From Zygnema cylindricum (taxonomy: Eukaryota > Streptophyta > Zygnematophyceae > Zygnematales > Zygnemataceae), in assembly GCA_037447655.1 (NCBI GenBank), contig JBBHKE010001317.1:1-64000 (forward strand): 64,000 bases of DNA, read 5' to 3'. Below the pieces are notes generated by a model, which saw nothing but the letters and a program-made list of their open reading frames with translations, made no database searches and was not told the DNA's origin. This document shows positions 31,872 through 43,561 of the stretch, in pieces. The position numbers were made by a program, and so were the translations under genes. The stretch's first letter is position 1; every line of letters starts with the position of its first letter.

Positions 31872-32800
31872 TGCAATTCTGTGGTCTCCATAGACCCAGA
31901 GAATGAGCATCCTATGTAAAGCCAGTAGGATAATATTTGCCTCTTCTACTTTCCCGCTGAATAAGCGCCGCCCAAGCACACAAATATTTTGACCACTCTC
32001 ACCCTTGTGAGGAGAAGACTCCCTTGAGTCAAACGCAAAAAGAATCACTGAATTTGCTCCCCTGAGCAGTAAGTTATAGCTGCCCTGAGTAGTAAGTTAT
32101 AACTGGTCAAAGATGATCTTTATAGTTACAAGCTCTCTTAGAGAGAGGTACCTAAATTTCACTAAGTTTTGGTCTGCTTACTTACGACTGCCTACTACTA
32201 AACCCTAGTCCAATAGAAATACTATATAGTAGAAGAAGGTACACTAGGCGATGTACTTATTGGACGGCCATTGTACGACATGCCTTTCAAAGTGATGCCT
32301 TTCAAAACGGGAGCCATGGTTCCTCCTCCCAATCTTCTCTGGTATCCAATAGTATGGTGCCACGTGGCGTCGCGTGACGCTATCCCTAAAGGCTGCCAAA
32401 AGTTTATTGCGGGTTGCGGCTGCAATTGTGGCCGTTTGATCATTTGTATTTATGCGGCTTCAATTCGCTTCCATGCATGAATTGATTAATGCGTGCTTTC
32501 GTTAGTCTGCTGCAAATTAGTCCATTTAATAAATAGATGAATATTCGTGAAACGTATTTCGTATATCGTTTCGCTTGTACCTTAATGGATAAGGCTTAGG
32601 TCTAAGTTGTAGTTCGTAGACCTTAGTTCAAATTCGGCCTGAGGCAGTATTTTGCTACAAATAGTAAAATACCTTCTATTTCATTCTAAATCTTTCTAAA
32701 TGACGCGGCAGCCATGGCGTGCCTTTAGTTCTCTCTTTCTCTCTCTTTTTACATTCTATTTAAAATATGGAAGTGAAGTATTAATTTCCTATTTTCAACA
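31872..32800 (-). mobile_element. Copia solo LTR F2 (family III)
   Basis: The 929-bp LTR in minus orientation starts TGTTGAAAATAGG and ends ACAGAATTGCA in element sense. The flanks GAAGC (31867-31871) and AAAGC (32801-32805) form a 5-bp target duplication with one mismatch. The Gag codons read continuously across the removed insert (EK then HLWGIVSG), which confirms it is a separate insertion in F1 gag. Confidence 0.85.
32580..32646 (+). other. tRNA-like module in solo LTR F2
   Basis: CCTTAATGGATAAGG forms a perfect D-arm-like hairpin (CCTT/AAGG). A near B box AGTTCAAATTC follows near 32628. It is antisense to the LTR. Confidence 0.55.
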
Positions 32801-33021
32801 AAAGCACCTATGGGGCATAGTGTCCGGACAAGTTCGATGCCCACCTCCACCTAGGTTTGGAAGAACGCGTTTTTCTGTCACCTCCACCACTACAGCAGCC
32901 AAACCAGCCCCCACCATCACCGAGGATGAAGATGAGGAAGGAGAAAATATTGTTATCGAAGGAGAAAAAGGAGTTTTAGCTGAAGTGACACCATTGACGA
33001 AGGTGATAGCGGCAGCAACAA
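32801..33021 (+). pseudogene. Element F1 gag (part 2)
   Basis: The fragment encodes HLWGIVSGQVRCPPPPRFG, matching element B residues about 39-57, then a Thr/Ala-rich and an acidic stretch, and TPLTKVIAA. It is open to 33021, where the LTR of element H begins. The gag resumes at 41217 on the far side of H. Confidence 0.75.
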
Positions 33022-33956
33022 TGCAATTCTGTGTCCTCCATTGGACTACAGAATTCAAGAAGCTTGTAGATATTTTTTAACAAACCCACTTTCAGCCACA
33101 ACCGCTACTGCCTAAGCAGAAAAATTGATGGTTTGAGTGCACCCCTGTGCAGTGTGGACTCCCTCGAGTCCGTAGCAAAAAGAATCACTGAAAACGGCCA
33201 ACTAACCGATAATTTAAGAAGTGGCAAAGATGCCAAGTTTATACAAAACTCTCTAAGGGAGAGAGGTCCCTACCTACCAAATTATCTAAGTTCTATTACC
33301 CTCTCACAAACCCTATCTTCTAACATACGAACCAATTACACGAGTGTAGAGTACAAAAAGGTACTACGGTTGATGTACTTTCTGTACGGCCTGTGTACAG
33401 TAAGGCCATTAAATGGACCCGTGTCTTTGTCTCACTCGTCCTTATGCTCCTCGAGATTCCTGCTCTTCAATGTAATCTTACCACGTGGTGCCAGGTCATG
33501 TCAAGCAAAAAAACCGCCAAAGCGGCCATTCCGGGATCTCGGCGATAATACGTGCCATCGGATCCAAACCAGCTTTCAGTATTAGCCGTCGAAACAAATA
33601 TCCGACTCATTTGTTTTGTGTATGATGTGTCATATTGTATTTTTAGGAATCTCTATGTGCTCTATGCGTTATTCAGTTCATCGGTTTAGATCCTCGAAAC
33701 AACATTTAAATAAATATCACACCTCATGTTTTGCCGAACTCAACCTTTTGTTGAGAGTGACATAAGTCACTTTTTACTCATGCCTGTTGAACTTAAGGTA
33801 GCCATGGCTCAACCACCCTCTCTATCCTTCATTGACTACAACAAGTATAATGACTAGAAAGAGGGGGTGGAGGCTGGCTGCCCGCCCTTTCCTTTTTCAT
33901 ATTTTGCTCATCTATTTAGACCTATAAAATATCCTATTAATCTAATAATTTGAACA
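33022..33956 (-). repeat. 3' LTR of element H
   Basis: The 935-bp LTR starts TGTTCAAATTATTAG and ends ACAGAATTGCA in element sense. Compared with the 5' LTR of H it lacks the tRNA-like module: ATGTTTTG is joined directly to CCGAACTCAACC. All other blocks are present. Confidence 0.83.
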
Positions 33957-33969
33957 CTCCGTTTATTTT

Positions 33970-34461
33970 CTAGTCTAACTTTAACTTCAGTTTTAGTCCA
34001 CACTTTTCTCTACAATATTTCAACTTGGGAGAAGGCATTGTTTTTGTCATCATATCAACCATCATTTCCTCATCTAATCTATATACAAGATTCACAATCT
34101 TATTCTCAACTTTTTCTCTCTCAAAACTCAATCTTATGTCCATATGTTCATCCTTGAAACGATGTTTTGGATTAGCTGCAATTGCAATGGCAACTTGATT
34201 ATCACAAAATACTTCATGCACTCCATCTTTCATATACTCCAGTTCTTGCAGCAAGGACTTGACCCACATCAACTCATTCAAAGCAGAAGAGAGCCCATGT
34301 ATTTAGCCTCCATAGTAGACCGAGCAAAAACCTTTTGTTGCTTACTGCTCCAACAACAAGCACCTTCCCCCACATACAACACATACCCATAAGTGCATCT
34401 TCTCATAGGTTCATCCCCATAACTGGCATCACTTTAAGTAGTGATATCAGTGTGCTCCCCT
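33970..34461 (-). pseudogene. Element H RNase H, C-terminal part
   Basis: The minus-strand frame contains ELMWVKSLLQELEYM, FCDNQVAIAIAANP and a C-terminal KLKYCREKCGLK ending at 33970, closely similar to element B. The frame is lost near 34285 and the sequence is interrupted at 34461 by family J sequence. The metal-binding aspartate of CDNQ is intact. Confidence 0.8.
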
Positions 34462-34943
34462 ATAGGAGTACGATTATTGGACGCCATAATAAAAGACAGA
34501 GAGAGTCAAAGCATTTGGAATTGTGTGATCAAGATTGATAATTTCATTGTGAAACAAGATCCTTTTATACAAAGTGACAAAATGCTAATTATTGTGGATA
34601 GTAGTGTACTACGCTACACAAAGTAGATTTGGGCGGCTACACAAAGACCAAATCAATTAGTCAAAGTTGATCGACGAAAAGAAAAGGAAAGAATATGACC
34701 AAAGGTACAATTATAAGACCACACTTGAATAAGTGGAGTACGATTTTGTCCACGTGAGACAAATGAGACTAAAGTGGACGAGACTGCACTTGAATAAGTG
34801 GAGTACAATCTTTGTTCTCATAGGAAAAAAGACTAAGTGGACGAGACTTTACTTGAATAAGTGGAGTACAGTCTCAGTTGACCTAGGACAAAATGAGACT
34901 AAGGTGGGCGTACGGTAAAAGACCGGAAATTACCCTTAACACC
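34462..34943 (-). repeat. 3' LTR of family J copia fragment
   Basis: In element sense the LTR starts TGTTAAGGGTAATTTCC right after a tract TTGAGGGGGGG. It contains three imperfect copies of a unit of about 64 bp, each with CTTGAATAAGTGGAGTAC (near 34724, 34789 and 34851). The left edge against element H is not a clear CA end. Confidence 0.6.
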
Positions 34944-35047
34944 CCCCCTCAAGCTAAAACTACAAAGTAGTATTTTAGATGAAAAATAAAGGGTAATTAG
35001 AAGAGTTAGGAGGAAGGTGGAGGGCGAAGGCCAGAGGAGAAATGATG

Positions 35048-35600
35048 CTACTCAAAATGGGGGCGATGAAGAGTTTTGGTGAGAAAGTCAGCAACTTGAT
35101 CCGCAGATTTCACATAGAGAAATTGAAGGGTTCCATCCTCGACACGCTCCCGAAAATAGTGATATTCGATGTCGATGTGCTTGGTGCGCTTGTGGTGAAC
35201 TGGATTCTTGATCAAAGGAAGGGCACCTTGAGAATCGGAGTAGATGGGAGTAGGTCCGGGTGGAGGAAAACCAAGATTGGTGAGAAGGGTTCGAAGCCAA
35301 AACAACTTTTTTAGTGGCATGGCATGCACCCATGTATTTCAACTTAGTACTGGAGCAAGCTGTAGTAGGTTGTTTCCTATAAGACCAAGAGAAAAACCCA
35401 TTTCCTAAGAAAAAACATGAGTCAGTAGTGGAATAACAAGAAAGCTCATCTTGCGCCCAATCGGAGTCAACAAAGCCGATAAAGGTAGTAGAATTAGAAG
35501 AGGAGTAAGTGAGCCAAACGAGAGCCGTCTTGGCGTCACCATTGGAATTGGAATTTGACGCCACTGTAGCTTTTTTACGTGCCAGCTTGCGACATACGGT
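35048..35600 (-). pseudogene. Copia RNase H fragment, family J
   Basis: The minus strand reads GFVDSDWAQDELSCYSTTD, SWSYRKQPTTACSSTKLKY, LFWLRTLLTNLGF, YSDSQGALPLIKNP and HIDIEYHYFRERV, ending ADFLTKTL. This is a clear copia RNase H of a family distant from the others in the window. A frameshift near 35320 separates the halves. RT and everything upstream are absent. Confidence 0.8.
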
Positions 35601-37583
35601 TGCCGTGTGTCCTGGTGCATCCCCATAATGGCATCACTCCAAGTAGTGATATCAGTGTGCTCCCCTCCCAAATGCAACCATAACTCTCTAGTTCCTACTA
35701 GATAACTCATGACTCTCTTGGCTGCCTCCCAATTGCTCTTTCTAGGATCTTTAAGACTCCTACTAAGGAATCCTACTTCTGCCACTATGTCCGGCCTTGT
35801 ACAATTCAAGAAATCGATCAAACTTATTAAGACCCGTCTATAAGGAATAGACTTCATAAACTCTCTCTCCTTTGGACTCATCTGATATTGTAAGATTATC
35901 ACTTCTCCTTCTACACTCCCATCACTAACATTTTTCAAGTCCATGGGAGTGGTACAACTGTTTGCCTTTTCCATTTGCAATTTCTGAAGCATATTACCTA
36001 TTTCTTCATTCTGGGTAAGTTTGATAATCCATTTCCCCCTATCTCTCTCCATTTGGATTCCCAAAATATATCTTGCCTCCCCCAAATCCTTCATGTCAAA
36101 TCTGCTTCTAAGATATTTCTTTAACTTATTGATCTTTTCCCAAGACTTACTTAACACAAGCAGATCATCCACATAAATTGCAATAAAAATGATACCATTC
36201 TAATCTTCAAACATATAGATAGAATGGTCAGAGCTGATCTAAATATATCCCAGACCCGTAAAAAACTCATCTAGTTTCATATTCCACTGTCAGTGAGCCT
36301 GCTTTAATCCATATAAGCACTTTATGGGTCAACAGACTTTGCTCTTTTCTCCTACCACAACAAACCCCTCAGCTTATCGCATAAAAATTTCTTCCTCTAA
36401 CTCACCATTGAGAAAGGCAGTCTTAATATCCATTTGGTGTATTTCCATGCTTCCTCTGCTGCCAGACTGAGGAGAATCCTTACTAATGGGAACCAAACAA
36501 CAGGAGCAAAAGTCTCCTAATAGTCAATCCCCTCCTTTTGGGTGAACCCCTTAGCTACCAATGGAGCCTTATATCTCGCAATTGTATTTTTTAGGTTCAA
36601 TTTTAGTTAAAACACTCATTTACACCTAAAATATTTTTTGTCAAGAGGAGATTCCGCTAGATCCCAAGTATTTGTTTCCATGATGGAGGCCATCTCATCA
36701 TTTATGGCTCTAATCCATCTATCTCTCTACTGACTAATCACTCCCTCTGAGTATGACCGAGGCTCATCTGGGTGGGATAGCTTAGTTACCTTGTGAGCGG
36801 CCTGGTTTTCTTGTATCCTTTTGCTGCTCCTTCTCCCTCCCTCAAACTCTGAAGCTGGGATGGAGGGAAGTCTTGTATTTCTCCTTACTGTCTTATTGTC
36901 TCCCCTATCCATCGAAGCCAGTTCCGCTTCCTCCTCTTCTGTCTCCTAGAAGTCTATAGATCTATGTGAGGTTTGTGGTGGATCTCTTGTATCTTGGATC
37001 TCCCCTGAATTTGCAATCCAGGTTTCACTCATGTCCCTTTCGGGAAAAAATGAAATTTTCCTTACCTTCGGACTCAAATCTGATTCTTATCTTCTTGGTA
37101 TATTTAAAGGGGTCAAATGACTTCCCTTCATCATTGATAACTAGATGCTTGACCAAAATGATATCTCTCTTTGCTAAGTCATAAACTCTATATCCCTTGA
37201 CATCCTCATCATATCCTAGAAAGTGTCTAGGTTTTCTCTTAGCATCTAGTTTCCAATTTTTCCTATCCGTGTCAAGACTATAAACTTAACAACCAAATAC
37301 TTTAAGGTGGAAGATATCTGGTTTTCTTCCAACCCATCTCTCATAAGATGTCATTCTTTTTACGGCTGAGGTAAAGACTCTATTTGTAATGTAGTTAGCA
37401 TAGTTCATGGCATCTGCCCAAAATCTCTTTCTTCTTGTCTGCCAACATACTCCATACATTATCTCCTAGTGTTCAGTTCAACCTCTCAACTACCCCATTT
37501 TGTTCCGAGTAATATGGTATAGTTTTTTGGTGGTGAACTCCCTCACCTCTCAAGTGTTTCTCAAACTGGTTAGAGGTATATTC

Positions 37584-38301
37584 TGTTGTTTTTAGAAAGC
37601 TTTAGTCCTCTTTATGCCTCAGCTGTGAGAGAGAGCTGTTCAGGACTTAAGCTATTTTTGGTTGAGTTCGCTTCAGTACTTACCGAAATTAGTGTGACAG
37701 TGAAGTTGGGAGTTCACGGTTCATTCACACTTGGGAAACGTGTCGTCACTTGGGAGAATACGTGAGTATGTCCTCCGTGGACGTACGGAAATTTGGCAGG
37801 ACCATTGGAGTGCGTGAAGTCAATTCTACGGTGCCAAATCCTCTAATCCGACCGCTGACAGCCGCCGCCAAGAAAAAGTGACGAGGCGTGACTAGATCAT
37901 TATCACTTTACGTTGTCTGAACTTTGGTGTAAATATTTGTGATAGAATGTTAGATGTACAGCTTAGTGTAGTTTCGGTGTATAAAAGTAGGACTTAGTGA
38001 ATTTGATTTTTAGGAACAAATGATATGAAAAGTGTACACTCAGTTTTATGTAATTTCATTTCTACATATCTCACAGATTTGTGAGCGGAATTGATTGAAA
38101 TTTTGTGTGTGTGTTCCTTTTTATGTTATCTAAAGTGTGGCAAATTTTGGGAGGTTTAGAGCGTTTTTCTAAAAGTTATAGTCTGTCAAAGTTGTTGTTC
38201 AGCCATCGGTATTTGTGGAAGCTTCCTCTCTTGATTTGTTCTACGATGACTACTTCTGCATCTTCTTCATCTTCAGTACCAGCAGTTTTCTCAAAACAAC
38301 A
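37584..38301 (+). mobile_element. Copia solo LTR (family IV-like) in element H integrase
   Basis: The 718-bp LTR has TGTTGTTTT/AAAACAACA, a perfect 9-bp inverted end, and a perfect TATTC target duplication (37579-37583 and 38302-38306). It is opposite in orientation to H. An ATG at 38246 opens MTTSASSSSSVPAVFSKQ to the LTR end, 56 nt in the same phase as the other families, so the LTR carries an orphan Gag start. Confidence 0.92.
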
Positions 38302-40188
38302 TATTCTCCCCCATTATCACTCCTTATTTTTTTAATGTGGGTTTCATGCAACTTCTCACTCCAGGCTTTATATTCTTTGAAGTAATTTGGTTCTTCATAC
38401 TTTGTTTTTAGGAAGTAAACTCTACACTATCTAGACTAGTCATTGGTTATTGTCAACATAAACCTCTTTCCTCCAACCGAAGGTACTTTTGCAGGTCCCC
38501 AGATATTTGTGTGGACAAGATCTAGCACTTTCTCACCACTATTTGTGGCGTCTTTGGGAAAGGGAAATCTATAAGCCTCACCTTAATCACCGCCACTAAA
38601 ATCATCTATCATTTCATTATCCCCAAAGTGAATGTCTTCTGCTACACCGAGCTTTTTCATTTCCCTATACCTATCAAAATACACATGCCCTTATCGCTTA
38701 TGCCAAATCATCAACTAAGGAACACCAACATAGTAAGCATTGTTCTTTTCATTACTCAAGTTAAGCATAAACATTCCTTAGCTACCCTTATCTGCCGTGA
38801 AATAGACTTCATCTCCATACTTAGCTGTAAAGACTCCCTATCAAATTCTTTGTCATCTAACATAGACGTATAGACAAGATTTTCACTCATCTTAGGAATG
38901 TAGAGTACATCTGAGAAGGTGAGTATAGAAGTCTTTCCCTCCACTAAGACTTTCAGATCTACCGTTCCCACCTGATTTGTTGTTACCACTCCCATCCCCA
39001 TACTCTATCTCTACAGTAGAGATTTTTCTTAGCCTAGTAAAGAGGTGCTTATCACGACACATATGCATTGATGCACCTAAGTCGATATTCCATCCTTCAT
39101 GTAGAGCTTCCCGAATTGCTCCGAGAGCTCACTTTTGTTTCTGAGGGATCTCCTTCTCTTCCAGACTCTCGTCAAGAAAAAGCTCTTCATCCTCCTCCTT
39201 AGAGGACTCGTCCTCCGTCTCTCCTCTCACTTTTGTGACTACAAGTGTGTTCTTCTTCCCTCTGCAAAAACCCCCTCCACGGTTCTCTTAGAGCCTCATC
39301 TCCGACAGCTTGACACAATCTGCTATGAAGTGTCCCGGCTTTTTGCAAAAGTGGCATAGACCTTTTGGGAGCCTCGATCCTCGTGACTGATCTCTCTCTC
39401 CTCCGAATGGTTTTTTCGGATCCTTCCCCCATCGGTTACCTCCTACGGCCTGAGTTTGGATGCTCTTTCCCCCTCTCCTAATCTCAATTGGGTTCTCTTA
39501 CACAAGTATCATTCAGACCACTGTGTTCCACTTCCATGAACAGTCTCTCATTACCTGTATTCGGTACACTATGTTTTCATACTCGTCGGGTAGCTTCATG
39601 ATGAGAGTGTTAACTTTCATCTTCATTTTACCTGTCCACCTGACACTCTCCATCTCCAAATAAAAAAAGAGAGATCATTACAATTGTCTAACATCTTTCC
39701 CCCTTTGTAAGTATAATTCCCTAACTTTTGTTCAGCCAACTAGAGCTCTTGAATAGTACCAACAATATAAATTTTCATCAAACTCACCAATAACTCCTTG
39801 GTCTTGTAAATGTGAATATGGGGGGTTGTCAAGGCTTGAGTGAGGTGTCTTAAAATGAAGTTTTTGGAAACCATGTTGATCTCTTCTCAAGTTTGGGTAT
39901 CGTTCTCCACGATCTTCATGGCCTCCGCTCCCGGTGCCATGGTATTAGGAGCTAGAGGCGTCTCCTTCTCTTTCCCCTTTTCGGACAAGCTGTTGTCCCT
40001 ATCATCTGCCTTCTCTGCTGTTGCAAGTAATGCTGCAGAAAAACCTTATTTCATTAAAACCTGCTGGAGTTCTCTGAGGTGGACGTTTCATTTGTCCACT
40101 GAGAATACCCCAATATCGTTTTTCACACAAAGCTCCCATCATCATGGCTTCCCAATAGATGAACCCAGATCCATTGAAGGACCCTAGA

Positions 40189-40204
40189 GGGTGGGCCGAT
40201 AACC
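40189..40204 (-). other. Primer-binding site of element H
   Basis: GGTTATCGGCCCACCC differs from the element B site by one base (G to C at the seventh position of GGTTATGGG). It directly follows the LTR end. Confidence 0.75.
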
Positions 40205-41216
40205 TGAAATTCTGTGTCCTACATTGGAATATAAAATTCAAGAAGCCTCTATATAGTTCTTAACTAACCCACTTTCAACCTCAACCACTATTGCCCAAGC
40301 AAAAAAATTGACAGTTTGAGTGCACTCTTGTGCAGTCTAGACTCCTTTGAGTTTGTAGCAAAAAGAATCAGTAAAAATAGCTATCCTGCTGATATGTTAT
40401 GAAGTGGCAAAGATGCCAAGTTTATACAAAACTCTCTAAGGGTGAGAGGCCCCTACCTACCAAATTCTCTAAGTCCTAAACCCCTCTCACAATCCCTATC
40501 TTCTAGTGTACGAATCAATCATATAACTTTAGAGGTCAGCAAGGTACCACGGCTGATGTAGTTGATGTACGACTTGTGTACGGCAAGGCCATTGGATGGA
40601 CGCGTTTCTTTGTCTCACTCGTCTTTATGCTCCCCGAGATTCCTGCTCTTCAATGTTATCTCACCACGTGGCGCTAGGTCATGTCACGCCCAAAAACCGC
40701 CGAAGCGACCACTTTAGGATCCCGACGATGATACGTGCTGTTGGATCCTAACCAACTTTCAGTATTAGCCGTCGAAACAAATGTCCGGTTTATTTGTTTC
40801 GTGTATGACGTGTCGTACCCAATTTTTAGGAATCTCTATGTACTCTATCCGTAATTTAGTTAATCGGTTTAGATCCTCGAAACAACATTTAAATAAATAT
40901 CACACCTTATGTTTTGTAACGGACTTCTACGACAAACTTGTTAGAGCTGACGGCTACTCCTTGCTCTGCCTGTTGGAGGTCGAGTCCTGCAAGACAAAAC
41001 CTTTTGTTGAGAGTGACATAAGTCACTCTTTAGTCCAGCTTGATGAACTTAAGACAGCCATGGCTCAACCACCCTGTCTGTCCTTCAGTGACTTCAAGAA
41101 GTATGGTGGCTAGAGAGAGGAGGTGGAGGCAGGTTGTCCGCCCTTTCATTTTTCCTATTTTACTAATCAATTTAGACATAGAAAATACCATATTAATCTA
41201 GAAATTGAAACTAACA
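40205..41216 (-). repeat. 5' LTR of element H
   Basis: The LTR is about 1012 bp and ends CAGAATTTCA before the primer-binding site. The outer end reads TGTTAGTTTCAATTTC, a diverged form of the 3' copy. It keeps the tRNA-like module (40925-41000) that the 3' LTR has lost. Confidence 0.8.
40925..41000 (+). other. tRNA-like module in element H 5' LTR
   Basis: It parallels the element B module with TTAGAGCTGACGGCTA and a B box AGGTCGAGTCC near 40978. It is antisense to the element. Confidence 0.5.
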
Positions 41217-41686
41217 CCACCAACAACATTGACAACGGTTTAGACCGATATATCTCAGTATGAAAAGTGGAACTACAAAGACAAGGTTGCTAAGCTCTTA
41301 ATTTCTAAAAGCGTAGCGAAAGGGATTGCCATTCCCCTTATCCATGTTAAATCTACATCTAAGATTTGGATATCACTAGTTAGAAAATATAGGAGTGGAT
41401 CATTGCAAAAGCAATAGTTGGCAAGAAAAAAAGATCGTAGTCTATACTTATAAGGAAGGAAGCATGAATAACTATTGCGATGATTTAGGAGCATTGTTTA
41501 GAGATCTAGAGAGTGCAGGTAACTCATGGTCTGAGAGACAAAGAGTGAACACATTGATGATGAAACTACCTGAAGAGTATGATAATATCATTAACCGATT
41601 GCAGGACATAGGAGAAAGCAATTGGAATTGGGATGACACAATGTAAATGATTTTAGTGAAAGAAAGCAACATAGTGCTTAGGATAT
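41217..41686 (+). pseudogene. Element F1 gag (part 3)
   Basis: Plus-strand reading gives TTLTTV, NYKDKVAKLLISK, VVYTYKEGSMNNYCDDLGAL, LMMKLPEEYDNIINRLQD and MILVKESN, matching element B Gag from about residue 100 to 248. In-frame stops occur near 41246 and 41644. It ends within a TAGGATA microhomology at about 41682-41687, where the LTR of element M begins in the opposite orientation. Confidence 0.78.
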
Positions 41687-42387
41687 CTCGGACCCCTTTG
41701 TGTTTCAGCAAGAATAATTGCCACCCTGGCAGAAAAAAACTTTGACCACCTTTACCCCATTCAAGATAAGACTCCCTTGAGTCAATAGCAAAAAGAATCT
41801 ATGAATTTGCTCTCTTGAGCAGTAAGTTATGGAGGGTCAAAGTTGACCTTTTGTACAGAAGCTCTCTGGGAAAGAGGGTCATATATACCAATTTTTCTAA
41901 GTCCTATCTCTCTCATAAACTCTTTCTACTGATATACGGAACCAATCATATTATACTTCCGTACACAAAAGTACAACTGCGCGTATACTTTCTTTACGAA
42001 TACTGTACGACATAGCCTAAATGGCGACACGTGGTACATCCGAATTTGCTCCATTAATCCTTGGAGATGCCGCGATCCAATGTCATTCAGCCACATGTCA
42101 TCCAATGGGGCGATGACCAAAAACTGCCGAAATCCTCTTCCGTGATCTCGGAATTCATTCCGGTCGTCCGATTAAATTCACATTTAATCGTAGCCGTAAT
42201 AAATACCTGCGCGGTATTCGTTTCGCTATCGAAACAAATACGCGGTACTACTTTTTCGTCCTTACCTTAATCCATACATTTACGTAACCGAACTTATGTA
42301 TCCTGTAAATAGTTCCGTTAATTGAATTTGTCAGAGTAGAAATGTTTAATTATTTATCAAACACAATATACTTTAACACTAGTCAGA

Positions 42388-42461
42388 GACTAAATGGATA
42401 GAGCAACCGGCTACCGGTAGCTATGACGGCCGTTAGGTTCCAAGATCAAATCCTGCCTCGA
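42388..42461 (+). other. tRNA-like module in element M LTR
   Basis: ACTAAATGGATAGAGC has the look of a D arm and AGATCAAATCC stands for the B box (near 42442). It is antisense to element M and ends one base before the insertion point of solo LTR L. Confidence 0.5.
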
Positions 42462-42464
42462 ATA

Positions 42465-43337
42465 TGTTGAAAAGAGGTAATTAATAGTTCACTTCCCTAT
42501 TTAGTTTTGTTTTAAAGAAAGAGAGTAAGGATCAAAGGCGCGCCATGGCTACCGCCATATTTAGAAAGTGGCAGTTTTTGCAGTTAAGGGTATTTTGACT
42601 AAAATGATGCCTAGGTCTAGGTTTGAACCCGTACCTCTAGATTTTTTGTAGCCTAACGCCTTAACCATTAAGGCGTTACGAAACGATACACGTGATGGGT
42701 TTCATAAATATATAAACATTAACGAAACAGCTAATTAACAGCAGTCTAACTTAAAGGAGCAATTTCTGCATGTACGCGAATCTGAACCGTGTAAAATATG
42801 TTTTGATCGGACGGCCGACATTATAGCCGCCACGCGAAGTGAGCTTTTTGGCGGCATACAGATATAGCGTCACGCGGTGCCACGTGGCGCCACATTATTT
42901 GATACCGGAGAAGATGGGAGGAGGAACCATGGCTTCCGATATGACAGGTGTCACCTTATAGACCTTGTCGTACAATAGTTGTACAATAAGTACATCGCCC
43001 ATTGTACCTTCTTGTACTTTATAGTGTTCCTATTGGACTAGGGTTTAATAGTAGGTAGTCGTGAGTAGGCAGACCGAGACTTAGTAATATTTAGGTACCT
43101 CTCTCTCTAAGAGAGCTTGTAACTATAAAGGTCATCTTTGACCAGCCATAACTTACTGCTCGGGTAAGCAAATTCAGTGATTCTTTTTGCGTTTGACTCA
43201 GGGGAGTCTTGTCCTCACAAGGGTGAGAGTGGTCAGAATATTTGTTTGCCTGGGCGGCGCTTATTCAGCGGGAAAGTAGAAGGGGCAAATATTATCGGCT
43301 GCTCATTTTGTGGGTCAATGGAGACCACAAAATTTTA
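42465..43337 (+). mobile_element. Copia solo LTR L (family III)
   Basis: The 873-bp LTR starts TGTTGAAAAGAGG and ends ACCACAAAATTTTA. A perfect GAATA target duplication lies at 42460-42464 and 43338-43342. The ATG at 43318 is 20 nt from the LTR end. It carries a tRNA-like module in minus sense (42608-42680) with CCTTAATGGTTAAGG and GGTTCAAACC. Confidence 0.92.
42608..42680 (-). other. tRNA-like module in solo LTR L
   Basis: In minus sense CGCCTTAATGGTTAAGGCG is a perfect D-arm-like hairpin. GGGTTCAAACC follows as a near-perfect B box (42620-42629). It is antisense to the LTR. Confidence 0.6.
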
Positions 43338-43561
43338 GAATAGCTTAAATTTTAGTAAATCAACTAATCTACTACCCGTATATCTAAGGATATCATAGGC
43401 AGCCATGGCTGTAGCTTCATCTCCGACTTTCAGTAACTGTAACAAGTGCGGGAGTTGAAGAAAGAAGTTAGAGGCAAATTGCATTAGCTTCTTTCCTGCG
43501 TTTTATTTTGGACCTATAAAATACTAAACGAAACCATCAATTTCTACACTCCCCTTATTTT

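Larger units (their letters stand above)
35610..40224 (-). pseudogene. Element H Gag-Pol, broken and interrupted
   Basis: The minus-strand order matches element B. The ATG lies 20 nt inside the 5' LTR but the second codon is TAG. The zinc knuckle CHFCKKPGHFIADC (near 39330-39370) is intact. The protease DSG reads DLG near 39090. The integrase is split at its NGGEY block by the solo LTR at 37584-38301. RT blocks run from about 36650, with YVDD near 36170. The RNase H start (HTDITTWSDA) at about 35630 is followed by family J sequence. Stops and frameshifts are frequent throughout. Confidence 0.85.
33022..41216 (-). mobile_element. Ty1/copia retrotransposon, element H (family I), degenerate
   Basis: The element is inserted in F1 gag. 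F1 coding sequence continues from TPLTKVIAAAT on the left to TLTTV on the right. The left flank is AACAA; the right side shows AACAA after an extra CCACC, so the target duplication is likely but not clean. It contains a family J fragment (34462-35609) and a solo LTR (37584-38301). Confidence 0.8.
41687..43548 (-). repeat. 3' LTR of element M (family II), split by solo LTR L
   Basis: The LTR parts are 41687-42464 and 43343-43548. The right end TTTCTACA is followed by the usual polypurine tract. The roughly 65-bp terminal part with the Gag start is missing on the left. It holds a hairpin with GCGCGGTA direct repeats (42209-42247) and a tRNA-like module. Confidence 0.82.

Noticed and set aside
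34723-34915. CRISPR-like spaced repeats
   Set aside because: Three imperfect long units within a retrotransposon LTR in a eukaryotic context; there are no regular spacers or cas genes.
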